A program made the position numbers and the translations under genes. From Castanea sativa (Eukaryota; Streptophyta; Magnoliopsida; Fagales; Fagaceae), in contig NC_134019.1 in assembly GCF_040712315.1 (NCBI RefSeq), forward strand, positions 31,711,873-31,775,872: a stretch of DNA of 64,000 bases, read 5' to 3'. Below are positions 47,401-59,285 of the stretch, one piece after another. A model generated the notes under the pieces. The model did not search any database and was not told where the DNA came from. It saw only the letters and a program-made list of their open reading frames with translations. The number at the start of each line of letters is the position of its first letter. The stretch's first letter is position 1.

Positions 47401-48089
47401 GTTGGCATTCTTCTTCCAATATAAAATAAGATCTTTAGGTCAAGCATGAATCTGTTTATAGCTCAAGCCCAGATCCTTAATAATCATCTTAGCCTCATAA
47501 CAATCTTTTGACAACTTAGCATTTGAAGGAAGAAAATCAAGCAAGAATTGCAACAACATGGTAAATGATTTGTTGGTCCAACCATTAAGACACTTCATGT
47601 GGTACAAATACACAATGGCTGACAATTTGCTAAAATGCTTACAACCTTCATAACAAGATTGATTAGCATCTTCAAGCAAATTTCATATACTAAAGTGCAT
47701 CTTCATTAGGACCTTCTGAAGGACCTTCTGTGGTTTGTTGTACACTGGGGACTTTTTCCATTGGCCCAAACGCCATATTATGTATGGGGAACGTGTCATG
47801 CAATATGTCAAGAAGATTGGCATACTCTATCGGGTTTTCTTGGACATGACTATTAGGAATTTCAGTAAAAGTCTTTGCAGACGATGATTCCCCTAACCCC
47901 TACAAATCTTTTTTGACACTAAGTGAGCCTGTACAACATCTGTAGGCCACGAATTTGTATGCATGCATTTTAACATGAAATTGTTCCATCCGGGTGTGCA
48001 TGGTTAGATGCAAAATTCAAAAATTGTTGGACTCCATCTAAATATTCTTGTGACCTTCTATTGGTAATTTTCATTCAACTCTTATCCAT
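44424..48089 (-). pseudogene. TNP2-type CACTA transposase, broken
   Basis: Domains in order on the minus strand. The transposase-associated N-terminus (ATG at 48087-48089; SQEYLDGVQQFLNFASNHAH) is followed by the TNP2/Transposase_21 region (47679-45797; HMKWHANGHVNDELMRHPAD, ALACPPCNYDNQSCWLRYER, NPDVMHIEKNVVDNIIGTLL). Then come DUF4218 (about 45720-45459; EECLTFCSRYFKSIETVFNR) and DUF4216 (about 45060-44424; WVVVVKTKPREVFDVG). Codon 5, normally Trp in this start motif, is TGA (48075-48077). Further stops or frameshifts fall at about 47395-47437, 46430 and 46520, and an extra segment is inserted between MYLIER and RYLSRLKSYV near 45800. It excised or integrated CACTA ends when intact; now inactive. 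Confidence 0.8.
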
Positions 48090-49451
48090 TGCTATAAAAT
48101 GGTTTACAAGAAACACCTATCATGTGATTTCATGAAAGCTCAAACCAAGAGTTAACACACGTTTCATTTAGTTCATTTCACTTTAATTTAAGAAACAAAT
48201 CATCTTTGATCTAACAAAACAAACCTATGTTCCTAAGAAAAAAAACAAATATAAACACATAGAGAAGTTATCAATACATTTGGTAACTATAACATCATTA
48301 CTAGCAATATTCTTTAGGAATAGACATCTCTTTAAATATCCCATTTCATTTTAGTGTTATGTGAAAAAGATAGAGAGAAGCCCCTAAAATGAATTAATCA
48401 AATAAAAACAACTCAACAAGAAATATCTAATATTACACAAAACAGTTAACACTCCCAATATCAACTAAAACCACCTTATAACTCCATGCAAGCCACCTGC
48501 TTGCCCTAATTTAACAACCCACCACACACACACACACACAGAGTACCTGAAGCAAGAGGAGATAAATAACTACTTAGAAAGTGTGTAGCAGATTGTAAAA
48601 TAGGTAGGTTGCCTGTGGATGAACCAAATCTAGACTAATCAAATCCAGCGCATATGAAAAAATATTAAAAGATGTTTAGGTCATTGTAGGATTCTTAATC
48701 ATTTCAATTTCAAGAAGATTTATATGGTAAATCAATAAACCAAAGTTTCTTGGATTATGGAGACGCAAAGTAAGAAGATTAACTTACATAAAGCATTCAT
48801 AATGTAATAAACATAAATAACAAATTGCAAGTTGTGTTTAACAACAAAAACACTATTCTGACAATAGCTACGTATTAAGAATAAACCCCTCCAATCATCT
48901 TGAAAGAAGTTGAGAAAATACCAAGTCTTCTTTTAAATTTTAAAATTTTATATAATTAAAAATAAAAACCATCATAACAGGTTTTAATGTTCCTGCCTAT
49001 AACTGCAAAAGAAGGGCACCTTTTCAATTGTTTTTTTTTTTTATAAGTAAAAATTTTATTGATTAATGGCAAAGAATGATTGAACTCTAGTAAATAAGAA
49101 AATATGTCATTCTTTAGATAAGAAAAGTCACCAAAGAATTGTGTTTTTTTCTTATCTGCTAAGAAAAAAACGCATTACCTTAAGTCTTTCATCAACTTCA
49201 CTTGCTTTGATCACACAAACTTTTAATGCCTCTTCTTTTTGCAATCTGCCAACAAGGAAAGAATATATATATAAACCTAAGTTCAAGCAGGTCAACAGTA
49301 AATTAAGCATAATGTACATGCCATTCATGAGGAAAAAAAGAAAAGGAGAGGGCATCCACTTAACACAATCGTGGCATGTTGGACATGGTTATTATTATAT
49401 AGAGATAGTATCATATTACTATACCAATGTGATGCACAGATTTAATCCAAA
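48090..49451. other. CACTA 5' region, left of the nested Helitron
   Basis: Non-coding. 49026-49068 resembles a reversed retroposon tail (poly-T followed by ATAAGTAAAAATTTTATTG). A short (CA)n lies at 48523-48540. Confidence 0.45.
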
Positions 49452-51067
49452 CTAGTCGCGAACCCACGTGTTGCGTGTGATAATCATTTTTATGGTGGTT
49501 TTATTTTATTTTTTTTTACAATTTAAACTAATTTAATAAAGAATAACGTATTTCATAATCATATTTTAATTTATTATAAGAACAATCATAAATGTAATAT
49601 AAGAACAATCATAAATCATAAATATAAATCCATTTTTTTCCGTTGCAGAAAAGAGATCCCTTCCCCCCGCTTTCAAAAATGATGAATATGAAAACAATAC
49701 AATTTTTCTCAGAAATTCAAAAGGCAAGTTAACGAAAATATTCTTTTTTTAATAAACGTTATTTATTACATTTTGTGAATCATTAAAAAATATATAAAAT
49801 TTGGAAATTATTCTTTTAGTTTTAAAAAAAATTTCTCAAACCTTATTTTTTTTTGCCTACAATCCAAAACACCAAAAAACGTAACTAAGAAAATTAATAA
49901 ACTTAACAATGATTAATTGGACCAATTAGTAAAAAAAATTAGTTGTTGATAATCTATTAAGGTTATTTTCTTTGTAGAAATTGTAATTTCATCCACCCAA
50001 AACATCTTATCAAATAAAAAATTATTAGCAAAATCTAAAAATTAAATTTCTATATATGCATTGTTATAAAATAATAATAACAATTAAAGTAAAATTGCAA
50101 AAGCTAAAATTTGTCACCCATCTGATTATTTTCATTTGGCTAACCTTTGCTTTTCTCTAAATAAATGATATTATAGAATATTTCTAATACAACTATCAAG
50201 AGTACTTTGTCCACCACAAAGGATTAAAAAATAAGCAAAATTAGTAAAGCATCATACTTTAACATCTAAATTGAGTACTATAAAAAATCATGATGTGTCA
50301 TAGAATAAATTAATACCAAATTATCCAAATCATGCTATGTAATAGGATAATATTATATTTTTATATGTTATATTTAATTCTTTTTAACACGATAAGATAA
50401 AATTTAACAATCAAAGAGAGCAAATGTAAAAAAAAAAAACAATAAATACCAAATTATCCAAATCATGCTATGTAATAGAATAATATTATATTTTTATATG
50501 CTTATTTAATTCTTTATAATGCAATAGGATAAAATGTAACAATTAAAGAGAACAAAAATAAATAAATAAATAAATCGCTTTAACCTAAATTAGAGTTTTA
50601 AAGAATATAAAAAATTATTAGCCAAAAGTAGAGATACAAGAAAAATAAAAAAATCCACCAAAAAATTGAGAGAGAGAAAGAGAGAGAGAACCTTTGGTTT
50701 GTGAGGGAAACTATGCATAAAATGGAAGAGATAGTGACGAATTTATAGTAAGAGGGTATGAATAAGAAGAGACAAAAATAAAGGAAGATGAAGGGGAAGA
50801 GAAAGAATGATATTAATGTAGAGGGTAGTGGGGAGATGAAAAAGTAAGGGAGGGAGAAATGTTGGAGAAGTAGTGGGGAGATAAAAATGTAAGGGAGGGA
50901 GAAAGGTTGGAGAAGTATAAATATTAAAAAAATAAATGTTAAAAACAATTATAGGAAAATTGAAAAGAAAAGAAATAATAATATGGACCTTGATGTGGCT
51001 CAATTAGAGCGTAGTAATAATAAATGCTACACTTCAGCTTTTAGATATATATAGATATAGATATAGA
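49452..51067 (-). mobile_element. Non-autonomous Helitron nested in the CACTA element, 1616 bp
   Basis: On the minus strand it starts TCTATATCTATATCTATATA, then AAAAGCTGAAGTGTAGCATT, and ends CACACGCAACACGTGGG then TTCGCGACTAG. The 3' end is a hairpin followed by CTAG, inserted between A and T on both sides. The interior contains a duplicated piece (AATACCAAATTATCCAAATCATG near 50310 and 50440) and purine-rich tracts at 50640-50920. No Rep/helicase. Confidence 0.65.
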
Positions 51068-52733
51068 TTATAAGTAAACAAGATTAAATATTCGAATAAT
51101 TGATAAAATTAACCCAAAAAAAAAACTATAAAACTAGTTATAGTTACATCTGGAAAACTAAAGTATTGAAAAGCATCATAAGTCATAAAGCTTTACAACA
51201 TAGATGAGGATCTTGAGATATTGACAAAGTTTCCAACTTGGGTACACCCCAAACTAGCCAATATCAGAATTTGCACATTAACATACAAACCCCAATTAGG
51301 CCTTACGCTTTTGTTTGACAAGATTTGGGATTACACCATGTTTGGCAAAATGGAGACAGAGATGAAAAGGAAAATGAGTAAGGGGAAGAAGTGGGATGGG
51401 AAGAGATAGATCGCCATTCAAAACAAGACTTTATATTGCAACATCCCAAAGTGGAATACAGGATAAACTAGTTGGGACAAAGGGAGTAACAACATTCGGA
51501 AGTGAAAATCAATGAAATTTTCAGTTTTTATGCACAATAGATGCAACCCTTCAACGCCACATCATTTCATCAAGTAGTACATATATTAAAAGAAAACATA
51601 ATAGTGATTGGAATTCATGTGAATGTATACTGGTTACAAACTCATTTTTAACAACACAATATGCATTTCACTATAAAAAAACCAATAAAAAAATTGGAAC
51701 AATAAGAATCAAGACTCTTAATCCCATAGTAGTTTGAATAATGCCAAAAAGTATCACCATTTAAATAAATCAATTGATCATTACACACAAAAACTAAACC
51801 TCAACATTAACACAATAAGCATATAACCATTGATAGCATTGTCAATTTTGAATGTCAAACATCAAAGCATATGAACCAAACTATAAATTCAAGAGGGAAC
51901 TAATTATAAAAAGGCTATACCTTTGAAATCCCTTACTCAAATAGAATTTTGAGCAAACTAGTTACAAACCTGCAACGAATAATAAGAATTCAAAATTCAT
52001 AAGCTTATACAACTGAATCAACATAAGATAGATCCCAATACAACTAATAAGCAAAAGCAGACAAATTTGGTATCCATACCACATCCTTGCAAGCAAAACC
52101 ATGTTAAAAATATTGATTCTAATGTTGGCTACCCCAACCCCATCTTTCAAAGAAAACAAATAACAACATTTAAAAGTACTGACTAAATCTTACAAAAAAT
52201 AAACAAACTGTTAAAGAATGACCACCAACAAAAGTATTCAAAACCAAAACACAAACAAACAAATAAAACAGTCTATTTTTAAAAGAAAGAATGCCTTAAA
52301 AAAAATGCAAACAAACACAATTTCAACTTTCAAAGATCAAACTTTCTTAGCATTCAAGAGGGAATGTTTGAAAAGGATATACCTTTGTAATATACTCAGC
52401 AAACTTACTCAGTAATTTTCAATTTTCAATTTCAAAAAATAAAACATATATTCTAGAGGGAATATTTGAAAAGGATATAGCTTGGTGAAAAACATTGTTG
52501 GAAGTTTGAGCAAACGAGAATGGAAGAATCAGCGTGAGTAGCAGTGGGTCGAGATGGCTGAGACGAGTTGTGTATCGTGAGAAAATGATGAGTGGGTCTC
52601 CGACAATAGCGAAGATGATGAGCGGCTCTTCGTGCTGGGACCACCTTTAAGCCTTTGGGTCTCCGGTGAGTTGGGTCGTCGAGAAAGCAAAATGTAGCTG
52701 GGTTTGGCACCTACTGAGGTCTGAAGAGATTTT

Positions 52734-52781
<48 letters not shown>

Positions 52782-52883
52782 TTTCTTAGAGGGAGACTAA
52801 CAGAGGGAAAACACAAAGACGCTAGTGGTAGTTTTCGCAACCGTTGCAAAAAACCTATTGCAATAGCTCATTTTTTTGTAGTG
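51068..52883. other. CACTA 5' terminal region
   Basis: Non-coding. The phrase GAGGGAAT(A/G)TTTGAAAAGGATAT recurs near 52360 and 52460. The terminal 370 bp hold a (GA)n tract and GGTTGCGAAAAC / GCAACGG subterminal motifs just inside the CACTA end. Confidence 0.45.
52735..52780. repeat. (GA)n microsatellite
   Basis: Near-perfect GA repeat inside the CACTA 5' end. Confidence 0.9.
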
Positions 52884-53456
52884 TTAATTGATTGAAAACT
52901 TTTATTTTATATAATTTCTAATATCATTTAAATAAAGTATTATAGTAAAAATTGTATTTTCATAATAATAGAGACAAATTCATATTTGGAATAAACCATA
53001 AAAAATTAAATTTTATTTGTTTTTCATGTGGTGATGGATAAAGACAGAATAGAAGATTTGGATTGTTATTTTATTTTTTTTATAAATCATAATTGAATGA
53101 AAAGAATACTACGTGTCTACATCCCCATATCTATAAGATAGACTAAACAAATATTTTTGAAAGTAAAAAAACATTTTATGTTAAAGGGTAAAGCTAAACT
53201 TTTAAAATTTAGTGATAACAAATCTTGATACAAAATTCAATCAAAATAAAATATGATTTTTAATGAATCAAGAAACTAGAACGATATACATAGATGAATG
53301 GAATGGAACTATATATTCTTACAAACTTTATATTATGGCCTACGCTTTCTCTTTTTCTTTTTTCTTTTTTTAATTTTTTAATTTTTTTTTATATTGAGAC
53401 ATATCACTTATTTACCATGCACCCATGGTGTGCCGTTGTAGAAACTAATATTTCCT
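52884..53456. other. Gene-free AT-rich stretch
   Basis: Nothing recognised. Confidence 0.4.
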
Positions 53457-53956
53457 GGCCAAAATGGGCTTTTGCCATTTTGAAAAAAAAATCCAGCATT
53501 TTGCCCAATTTCTCAAACTAATTAGAGAAATGCCTCTCTTTTGAAACTCGATTTTCTCAAAATCGAGTTTAAAAAAAAAAACTGGAGCCCTATAGTGGCG
53601 TTTTAAGGACCCTATAGTGACGTTTTAAGGAGCTTATAGTGACGTTTTAAGAACCTATAATGGCGTTTTTAAACTCGTTCTTCATGAAATCGAGTTACAT
53701 GCAATTATTTTTTCTTTTTTTACCTATAACTCGATTTCATGAAGATCAAGTTTAAAAACACCACTATAGATCCTTAAAACGTCACTATAGGCTCCTTAAA
53801 AACGCCACTATAGGCTCCTTAAAAACGCCACTATAGGACTTAATTCGATTTTAAAAAAATCGAGTTTCAAAAGAGGAGTATTTCCCTAATTAGTTTGGGA
53901 AAAAGAGCAAAAAGCTGAATTGTTTTTTTGGAAAAGGCAAAAGCCCATTTTCTCCA
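53457..53956. mobile_element. Foldback MULE-type element with arrayed repeats, 500 bp
   Basis: Flanked by ATATTTCCT (53448-53456 and 53957-53965). The arms read inward AAAATGGGCTTTTGCC, then ACTAATTAG(A/G)GAAAT, then TTTTGAAACTCGATTTT. Inside each arm is a hairpin AAACTCGATTTTCTCAAAAT with its partner, plus four tandem units of the type CCTATAGTGGCGTTTTAAGG, inverted between arms. The 9-bp duplication and GGCCAAAA end agree with the MULE at 15230. No coding. Confidence 0.8.
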
Positions 53957-55357
53957 ATATTTCCTTAATGGCACTTTGATCGCCCTCTAATTTTGCTTGA
54001 GCAGCCTTAAATCTCATTGGCAGCCCTTTGATTTTGTTATAATAATATTGTATATACAATATTATTTCTCTTAAATCTATCAAATATCAATTCTTAAATT
54101 TTTTAGATAGTCACTAGTCACTATTGATATTAACAAATTATTATTATTTTAAAAAAAGATACCAACAAATTATAATAAAATATTAAATCATGAGGAAGTG
54201 ACTATAATAAATTAATAATAGATAAGAGATTTTTTTTTTTTTTAAAAAGTAAAAAAGGACTAAAATTTATTACAAAGAAAGCAAAGAATTTGGCGTCGTA
54301 AATTGTAATGCAACCTTTAGAGAAGTAGGGACTAGGAGGCATAGTTGTATAGGACAACTTTTTATCATTAGAATTTTTCTATATAATAATCATTAATATA
54401 TTGACCATTGAGTTAGTATTTGTATTGATTATTAGCTTCTATAAAATTATATATCAGGTTTCACCACAGGTTGCTTCTCTCTATCCATTTTTTCATTCAT
54501 AAAAAAAAATTGCATATCATGTTTGATAACTTTGATTTGACAATTGACAACACCATACATCAGTAGCTGATTTTAACGACAAAGCACGCGTGATATACTC
54601 TTAGTTCGAAAGAGTCGCATATTTTGAGGCGTAATATACTCTTAGTTCGAAAGATTCGCATAAGTTGATGTCCAATTGAAATATGAATGGGAGACGGAAG
54701 TACTTTTAAATATTATGTATGCGTGTGTACAATACGCGTACTGTAGGCGTAATTACTAACTAGGCTAAAAAGTATATAATCATCTCCTAGCAAGTTTTGC
54801 TAAAGGAATAGATTCTTATGTAACTTGGCTAGAGGAAACTCCCTCCTTTATTGAGTCCTCTATATTACATGATGCTGTGTATTTGTCTTCACCTCAATAA
54901 AAATTGAAGTATTCTTATCAAAAAAAAAAAAAAAATCTACTTTTTCAAAACAAAAAACATCTGCCTCCACAATATCCTAATCTAACAACACCAACTATAT
55001 AATCTGCACCTTGATTTTGATTTTGCCTTGATTTTAAAATTTCCAAACTAAAAGAAAGAAAAAAGAAAAAAATATTGGGGGAAGGGCTCATTAAGCTAAC
55101 TATTCTATAAATGAATTAGTAATGACATTTCTTTTCTATTTTTTTTTTCTAATAGAGTAATGACATTTCAAATGGAAAAGGATAAAAAAAAATTACATAC
55201 AAATGCAAAAAAAAAAAAAAGAAAAAAAAAAAGCAAAATTATAATTTTTTGCTACAAACATAAAAAACATACATCTCCAATAAATTTTGGAAAATTAATT
55301 TTATTTCATAAACATTACACTTACAAATACATCCCCCAGAGATCACATAGCACAAAC
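53957..55357. other. Gene-free stretch with a retroposon tail
   Basis: 54780-54928 ends CAATAAAAATTGAAGTATTC, then TTATC and about 16 A, typical of a 5'-truncated LINE 3' end. 54590-54665 has a direct repeat GATATACTCTTAGTTCGAAAGA / AATATACTCTTAGTTCGAAAGA. From about 55090 the sequence is the 3' flank of the next CXE gene. No gene. Confidence 0.45.
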
Positions 55358-56263
55358 CTACTCTTGTTTAATAAAAGCAACAAACTTGTTAATCAAATCC
55401 ACAGCTTTCTCATATTTGAGATTAAACAAATGGAAGCAATGCTCCTCTCCTAAATTCTCAACAATCTCCACAGAGCCACCCCACCCACTTTTCTTCAATT
55501 CCTCGTAGTAATTCTTACCCACAACCATCAAATGGTCCTTCTCAGCCACAAAAATCAATAGCCTCTCACACCCAAGCCTAGCTAGATCTCCTGTAACCGG
55601 TTTCAACCTAGGATCATCCAACCCACCATTTGTAGGACACATGTACAGCCACATTTTATCATCGTCCGTACCACCAAAATATGGGTGTACCAATACAACC
55701 CCAACAACCTTGGTCCCAGGTAACCCAATGGACCCAACTCTAGCAGCTAAAGTATGTGAAATATTCCCTCCAGCACTGTCTCCCCCAATAAAAACTCTTT
55801 GAAAATCAGCATGATTATTCAACCATGAGTGAGGTCCTTTTCCATTACTATGTGATGCAACCCACTGGAGTGCAGTCCATGAGTCCTCGTAACAAGCGGG
55901 TACGGGTCGGGTCGGAAATAAACCGTAATCGACTGAGACTGCAATAACATTAGCTTCATTGACTAAGGTCGTGACAAAATTATGGTATGTAGTAGAGAAA
56001 GGGGATTGCATGCAAAAACCGCCACCATGAACGTAGAAGACGAGGGGGAGTTTTTGGGTCGGGTTAATGGATTCGGGTAGAAAGATACGGACGGATACTG
56101 GGGGTTCGGATGAGATTGCAACATCACTGAATCGGACCCCGGAAATCGGGTCATCAGAGGGTGGGACTTTTTCAAAAGGGGGGAAGTGAAGCACTACACG
56201 GCCATCTTTGTATACATGAAAGAAACGGAAGGAGTGGGAGATTTCTGGGTCACTTGAGGCCAT
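55358..56263 (-). CDS. Carboxylesterase, CXE family, with YGLFP variant
   Basis: Single-exon, 301 aa from MASSDPEISHSFRFFHVYKD; a TTG-started extension of four codons is ignored. HGGG at 79-82, nucleophile Ser163 in GGDSAGGN, Asp243 in AEKDHL, His275 in GEEHCFH; triad intact. The usual YRLAPEHP before the cap-proximal helix is replaced by YGLFPTRP (113-120), a change shared with the pseudogene at 12829 (YGLFPERP). This marks them as one sub-lineage, with MCPTNGG as a second shared mark. Soluble, no signal peptide seen; presumably cytosolic ester hydrolase with unknown natural substrate. Flanked downstream by AT-rich DNA and upstream by a hAT element only about 200 bp from the start codon. Confidence 0.9.
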   Translation of the reverse strand: MASSDPEISHSFRFFHVYKDGRVVLHFPPFEKVPPSDDPISGVRFSDVAISSEPPVSVRIFLPESINPTQKLPLVFYVHGGGFCMQSPFSTTYHNFVTTLVNEANVIAVSVDYGLFPTRPVPACYEDSWTALQWVASHSNGKGPHSWLNNHADFQRVFIGGDSAGGNISHTLAARVGSIGLPGTKVVGVVLVHPYFGGTDDDKMWLYMCPTNGGLDDPRLKPVTGDLARLGCERLLIFVAEKDHLMVVGKNYYEELKKSGWGGSVEIVENLGEEHCFHLFNLKYEKAVDLINKFVAFIKQE

Positions 56264-56456
56264 TGAAAGAAGCAACTAATATTCTAGGAGTGTTTAGCTT
56301 TGTGGACAAGGAAGGAGAGTGAGACTGAGGACTTCTTGGTTATTCAATTTATGTAGTGAAAGAATTTTTCCTTGGAAGGAATAACTGTTTGCTGATGTTT
56401 AGTTTCATCTAACAGTCGTTATCCAACTAAATTTCTCGGTCTCCGTAATTAGTGAG

Positions 56457-57030
56457 CAGGGCCGGCCCTAAGGCCCCAAATTAAAAAAAAAAAAAAAAAA
56501 AAAACTTGCACATTTTTATTTATCACTTAGGTATTATAAATTGATATGCCCAATCAGAATAAGTAATTCAATATTTATTTATTATCTTCTTGAAATGTCA
56601 TATCAGTTTATAAGCTTTTATAGTAAAATTTGTAGTATTTTAGTATCTTCTTCACACAAAAAAAAAGAAAAAGTTATGAATTAATAGAAATACAGCACAA
56701 TTACCAATTCACCATTAAGTAAATGGAAAATGCTAAAATTAATACAAATTTTATGATGAAAAACTTACAAACTGATCAAACAATATAATAAATTAATTCT
56801 TTGAAGAACTTTTATTTATTGATGACTCGTTAATTTGTAAAGCCTACATAGTAAGTAATACTGGCTCACTTTGGATGAATTAGTCTTATTAATTAGTAAG
56901 AATTAATAATAGATTTGAAATAAAAAATTATAATATAAAAAAAATAAATATCATTTAAGTGATTTTTATATATAAAAAGGGCTCCTTTAAAATTTTCACC
57001 TTAGGCCTCAAACTATCTTGGGCCGATCTG
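56457..57030. mobile_element. Non-autonomous hAT element, 574 bp
   Basis: Ends CAGGGCCGGCCCTAAGGCC and the complement of CAGATCGGCCCAAGATAG. The flanking 8-mers TTAGTGAG and ATAGTGAA agree at 6 positions. AT-rich interior without coding. It lies about 190 bp upstream of the CXE start at 56263, within its likely promoter. Confidence 0.6.
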
Positions 57031-57216
57031 ATAGTGAATCTCATGCTTGAGGTTCAACTAACAATTCCCATTCCTTCTACATCTAGGGATGTATAGATAG
57101 AGTCAGCAACTTGATTATTGTCGGGATAAAAATCAAGAAACCTAAGAAAATACATTTTGGGTCATTTTGCTAGGCCAGAGATATCTTTTGTGAAATAAGG
57201 AATTGAGATGCAATAT

Positions 57217-57393
57217 CACTGTTTTAAAAACCGGACCGGACCGGCCGGTCCGACCGGTTCAACCGGAAAAACCGGTGCAGTCCGGTCCGGTTATATGTCT
57301 CAAAAACCGGTCAAAAACCGGGAAAAACCGGTCAAAACCGGAAATTTTAAAAAAAAAAACGGTTTTATTTACGGTTCGGTTTTTAAAACCATG
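57217..57393. mobile_element. hAT-type MITE rich in CCGG, 177 bp
   Basis: Perfect 8-bp duplication TGCAATAT (57209-57216 and 57394-57401). Ends CACTGTTTTAAAAACC and the complement of CATGGTTTTAAAAACC. The interior is made of ACCGG and CCGGT words, so it is highly CpG-dense for this region. Confidence 0.8.
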
Positions 57394-57401
57394 TGCAATA
57401 T

Positions 57402-59285
57402 TCAACTTTTAAGCATAGTAGTATTTTGGAACTTTAGTTTGTTATTAGAATATGCTGAACCCTTGCCTTGTGGTCATTTTAGGGGTTAAGTATGTCTACC
57501 CGTCTCAACTGATTTTCCTCCATAGTCAGCTTCCAAAATCTAGTAGAATGAAGCATAGTTCTAGCAATTAGAGAAATGAGAAAGCAACTTGCCTACTATT
57601 GGCATCTAACACCCAAAGCTGTGTCCTCCCCCTCTCTAACTCACTTTTTCCTTGCCTTACTAATTATTTAACTGATTAGTTCTTTAATCAATGTTGACTG
57701 TTGATCATGTTTATATAATCTATTTGAAGATGTTTGTATTACTTTGTTCAACTCTTTTATATTCTCAACATTGCTGGATAGTTCCTATTTGATAATGGTA
57801 AAAATTTTATGCTATCATTGCTCAACATGTTTACTTTAGTTTTCTAAACTCTTTCCTATTCTTTGTTGAATATGATTCTTTTGCTTTGCTTTGCTCTATT
57901 TAAAAATTTTGAAATTATTTATATAATCTTGCTAGATCTCGTGAGTTTAGTCTTGTTGGATTTTGAAGTTTAGCCTAATCGGACCCCTTAAGACCAATGT
58001 TGATGGATTTCTTACTTCCACTTTGTCATGGCTACTTTTTATCCTTGCTGGATACATTTGTTTGGCTCTAGTAGATACTTTTTTTAGCTTTTCTGTACAT
58101 AATATTTTAAGTTTTTAACTTTGCTATATGCACTATAATGATTTCACTAAACACATTTTCTTGCTAGAAACATCATAAAGACTTTGTAAAATGTGCTAAT
58201 TTGCTCTCATTGAATATGGTAATCTTGTCTTGTTGGAAGTTGAATACTTATGTCTGACCTTGTTGGAAGCTTCTTGCTATGCTTTACATGTAGGTTTAAC
58301 TTATCAGTTATCACCATTATCAAACTCTTCATGAGAAGCTCCGGTGCCGTAAGAATATTTAGCAACCTATTTCAGTGTTGCTTAACACCTAATAAAAATA
58401 CCGTTGGATGTCTTTCATTACAAATAAATATCACATTCTCATATTTTGCAACAAAAAGTTGTATGAATTTGAGTGATGAAAATGAGACATGAGATTTGAG
58501 TTTTTTTTTTTTTTTGATAGGATATGAGATTTGAGTTTTGAGTTAGGAGCAAACCAAATAGCCCCAATAATCCAATTGCTTCCATAAAAGACAAGCCTGT
58601 ACTGCCAGTTTACTTTTCCATATCATCTTATCTCTTATTTCACTTTCTATTTACATTGTTTATTATTAAAGAAAAAGCACAACTGCGTGTGACTGTGATC
58701 TATAAATAACCATTGACATAAGTTCCATACTCAACTACCCCCACGAGCTCGTTTACATCCCAACCATCATTTTAAATGCATTTGCTTGAATGAAGTCTAG
58801 GCTTTCAGATAATTTATTTATGTATTTTAAGGAAACAGGTTTCAAGTTGGGAAATATGATGTATTTTAGAATTGTATGTGAACCATGTAGTATCTTACAA
58901 CACATGCCCAACAAATAATGTACTACTTTTCTCAATGGATAGTTTGAATGTGTGATGTGCTTATGATACTCATTCTTAAGATTTTTTTCCCTTTTTTGAA
59001 TAAAAAAAGAGAGGTTAAGATTATTAGTTATTACACAGCAAAATATAAATATATATATATATATATATTATGTTTTAAATGTAATAATTCTTAGTCTCCT
59101 AATTTCTAACTCCCAAATTCCACGTTTGGTAGATTGAAAATGGCAATAGACTACAAACTTTTTTTTTTTTAAATTAAAAAAAAAAACTGTAAACTTTATT
59201 GATAAATCTTAGCTACTATTGGCTAGAATTACAATATTGAGGTGATTTCATTGAAATCGCCGTAGATTAAGCTAAGAATAATGCT
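57402..59285. other. Gene-free stretch between two CXE genes
   Basis: T-rich DNA with recurring CTTGTTGGA / CTTGCTGGATA words (57770-58270) but no frame. A short (TA)n lies at 59048-59068. The 3' flank of the CXE gene starts at about 59150. Confidence 0.45.

Larger units (their letters stand above)
39368..52883 (-). mobile_element. CACTA (En/Spm) transposon, about 13.5 kb
   Basis: Ends CACTACAAATATGAGAC (39368 on) and, on the other strand, CACTACAAAAAAATGAGC (ending 52883). The flanking triplets are TAA and TTA, so the 3-bp duplication is imperfect. It carries both characteristic genes on the minus strand in En/Spm order: the TNP2-type transposase (48089-44424) and then a Transposase_24 type gene (about 40125-39530). 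It contains a nested Helitron (49452-51067), a three-unit tandem repeat (43472-43830), and microsatellites at 41706-41770 and 52735-52780. Stops in the transposase make it non-autonomous now. Confidence 0.7.

Noticed and set aside
50598..51003. Minus-strand Phe/Leu/Pro-rich frames
   Set aside because: Purine-rich low-complexity DNA inside a Helitron; the translation is compositional.
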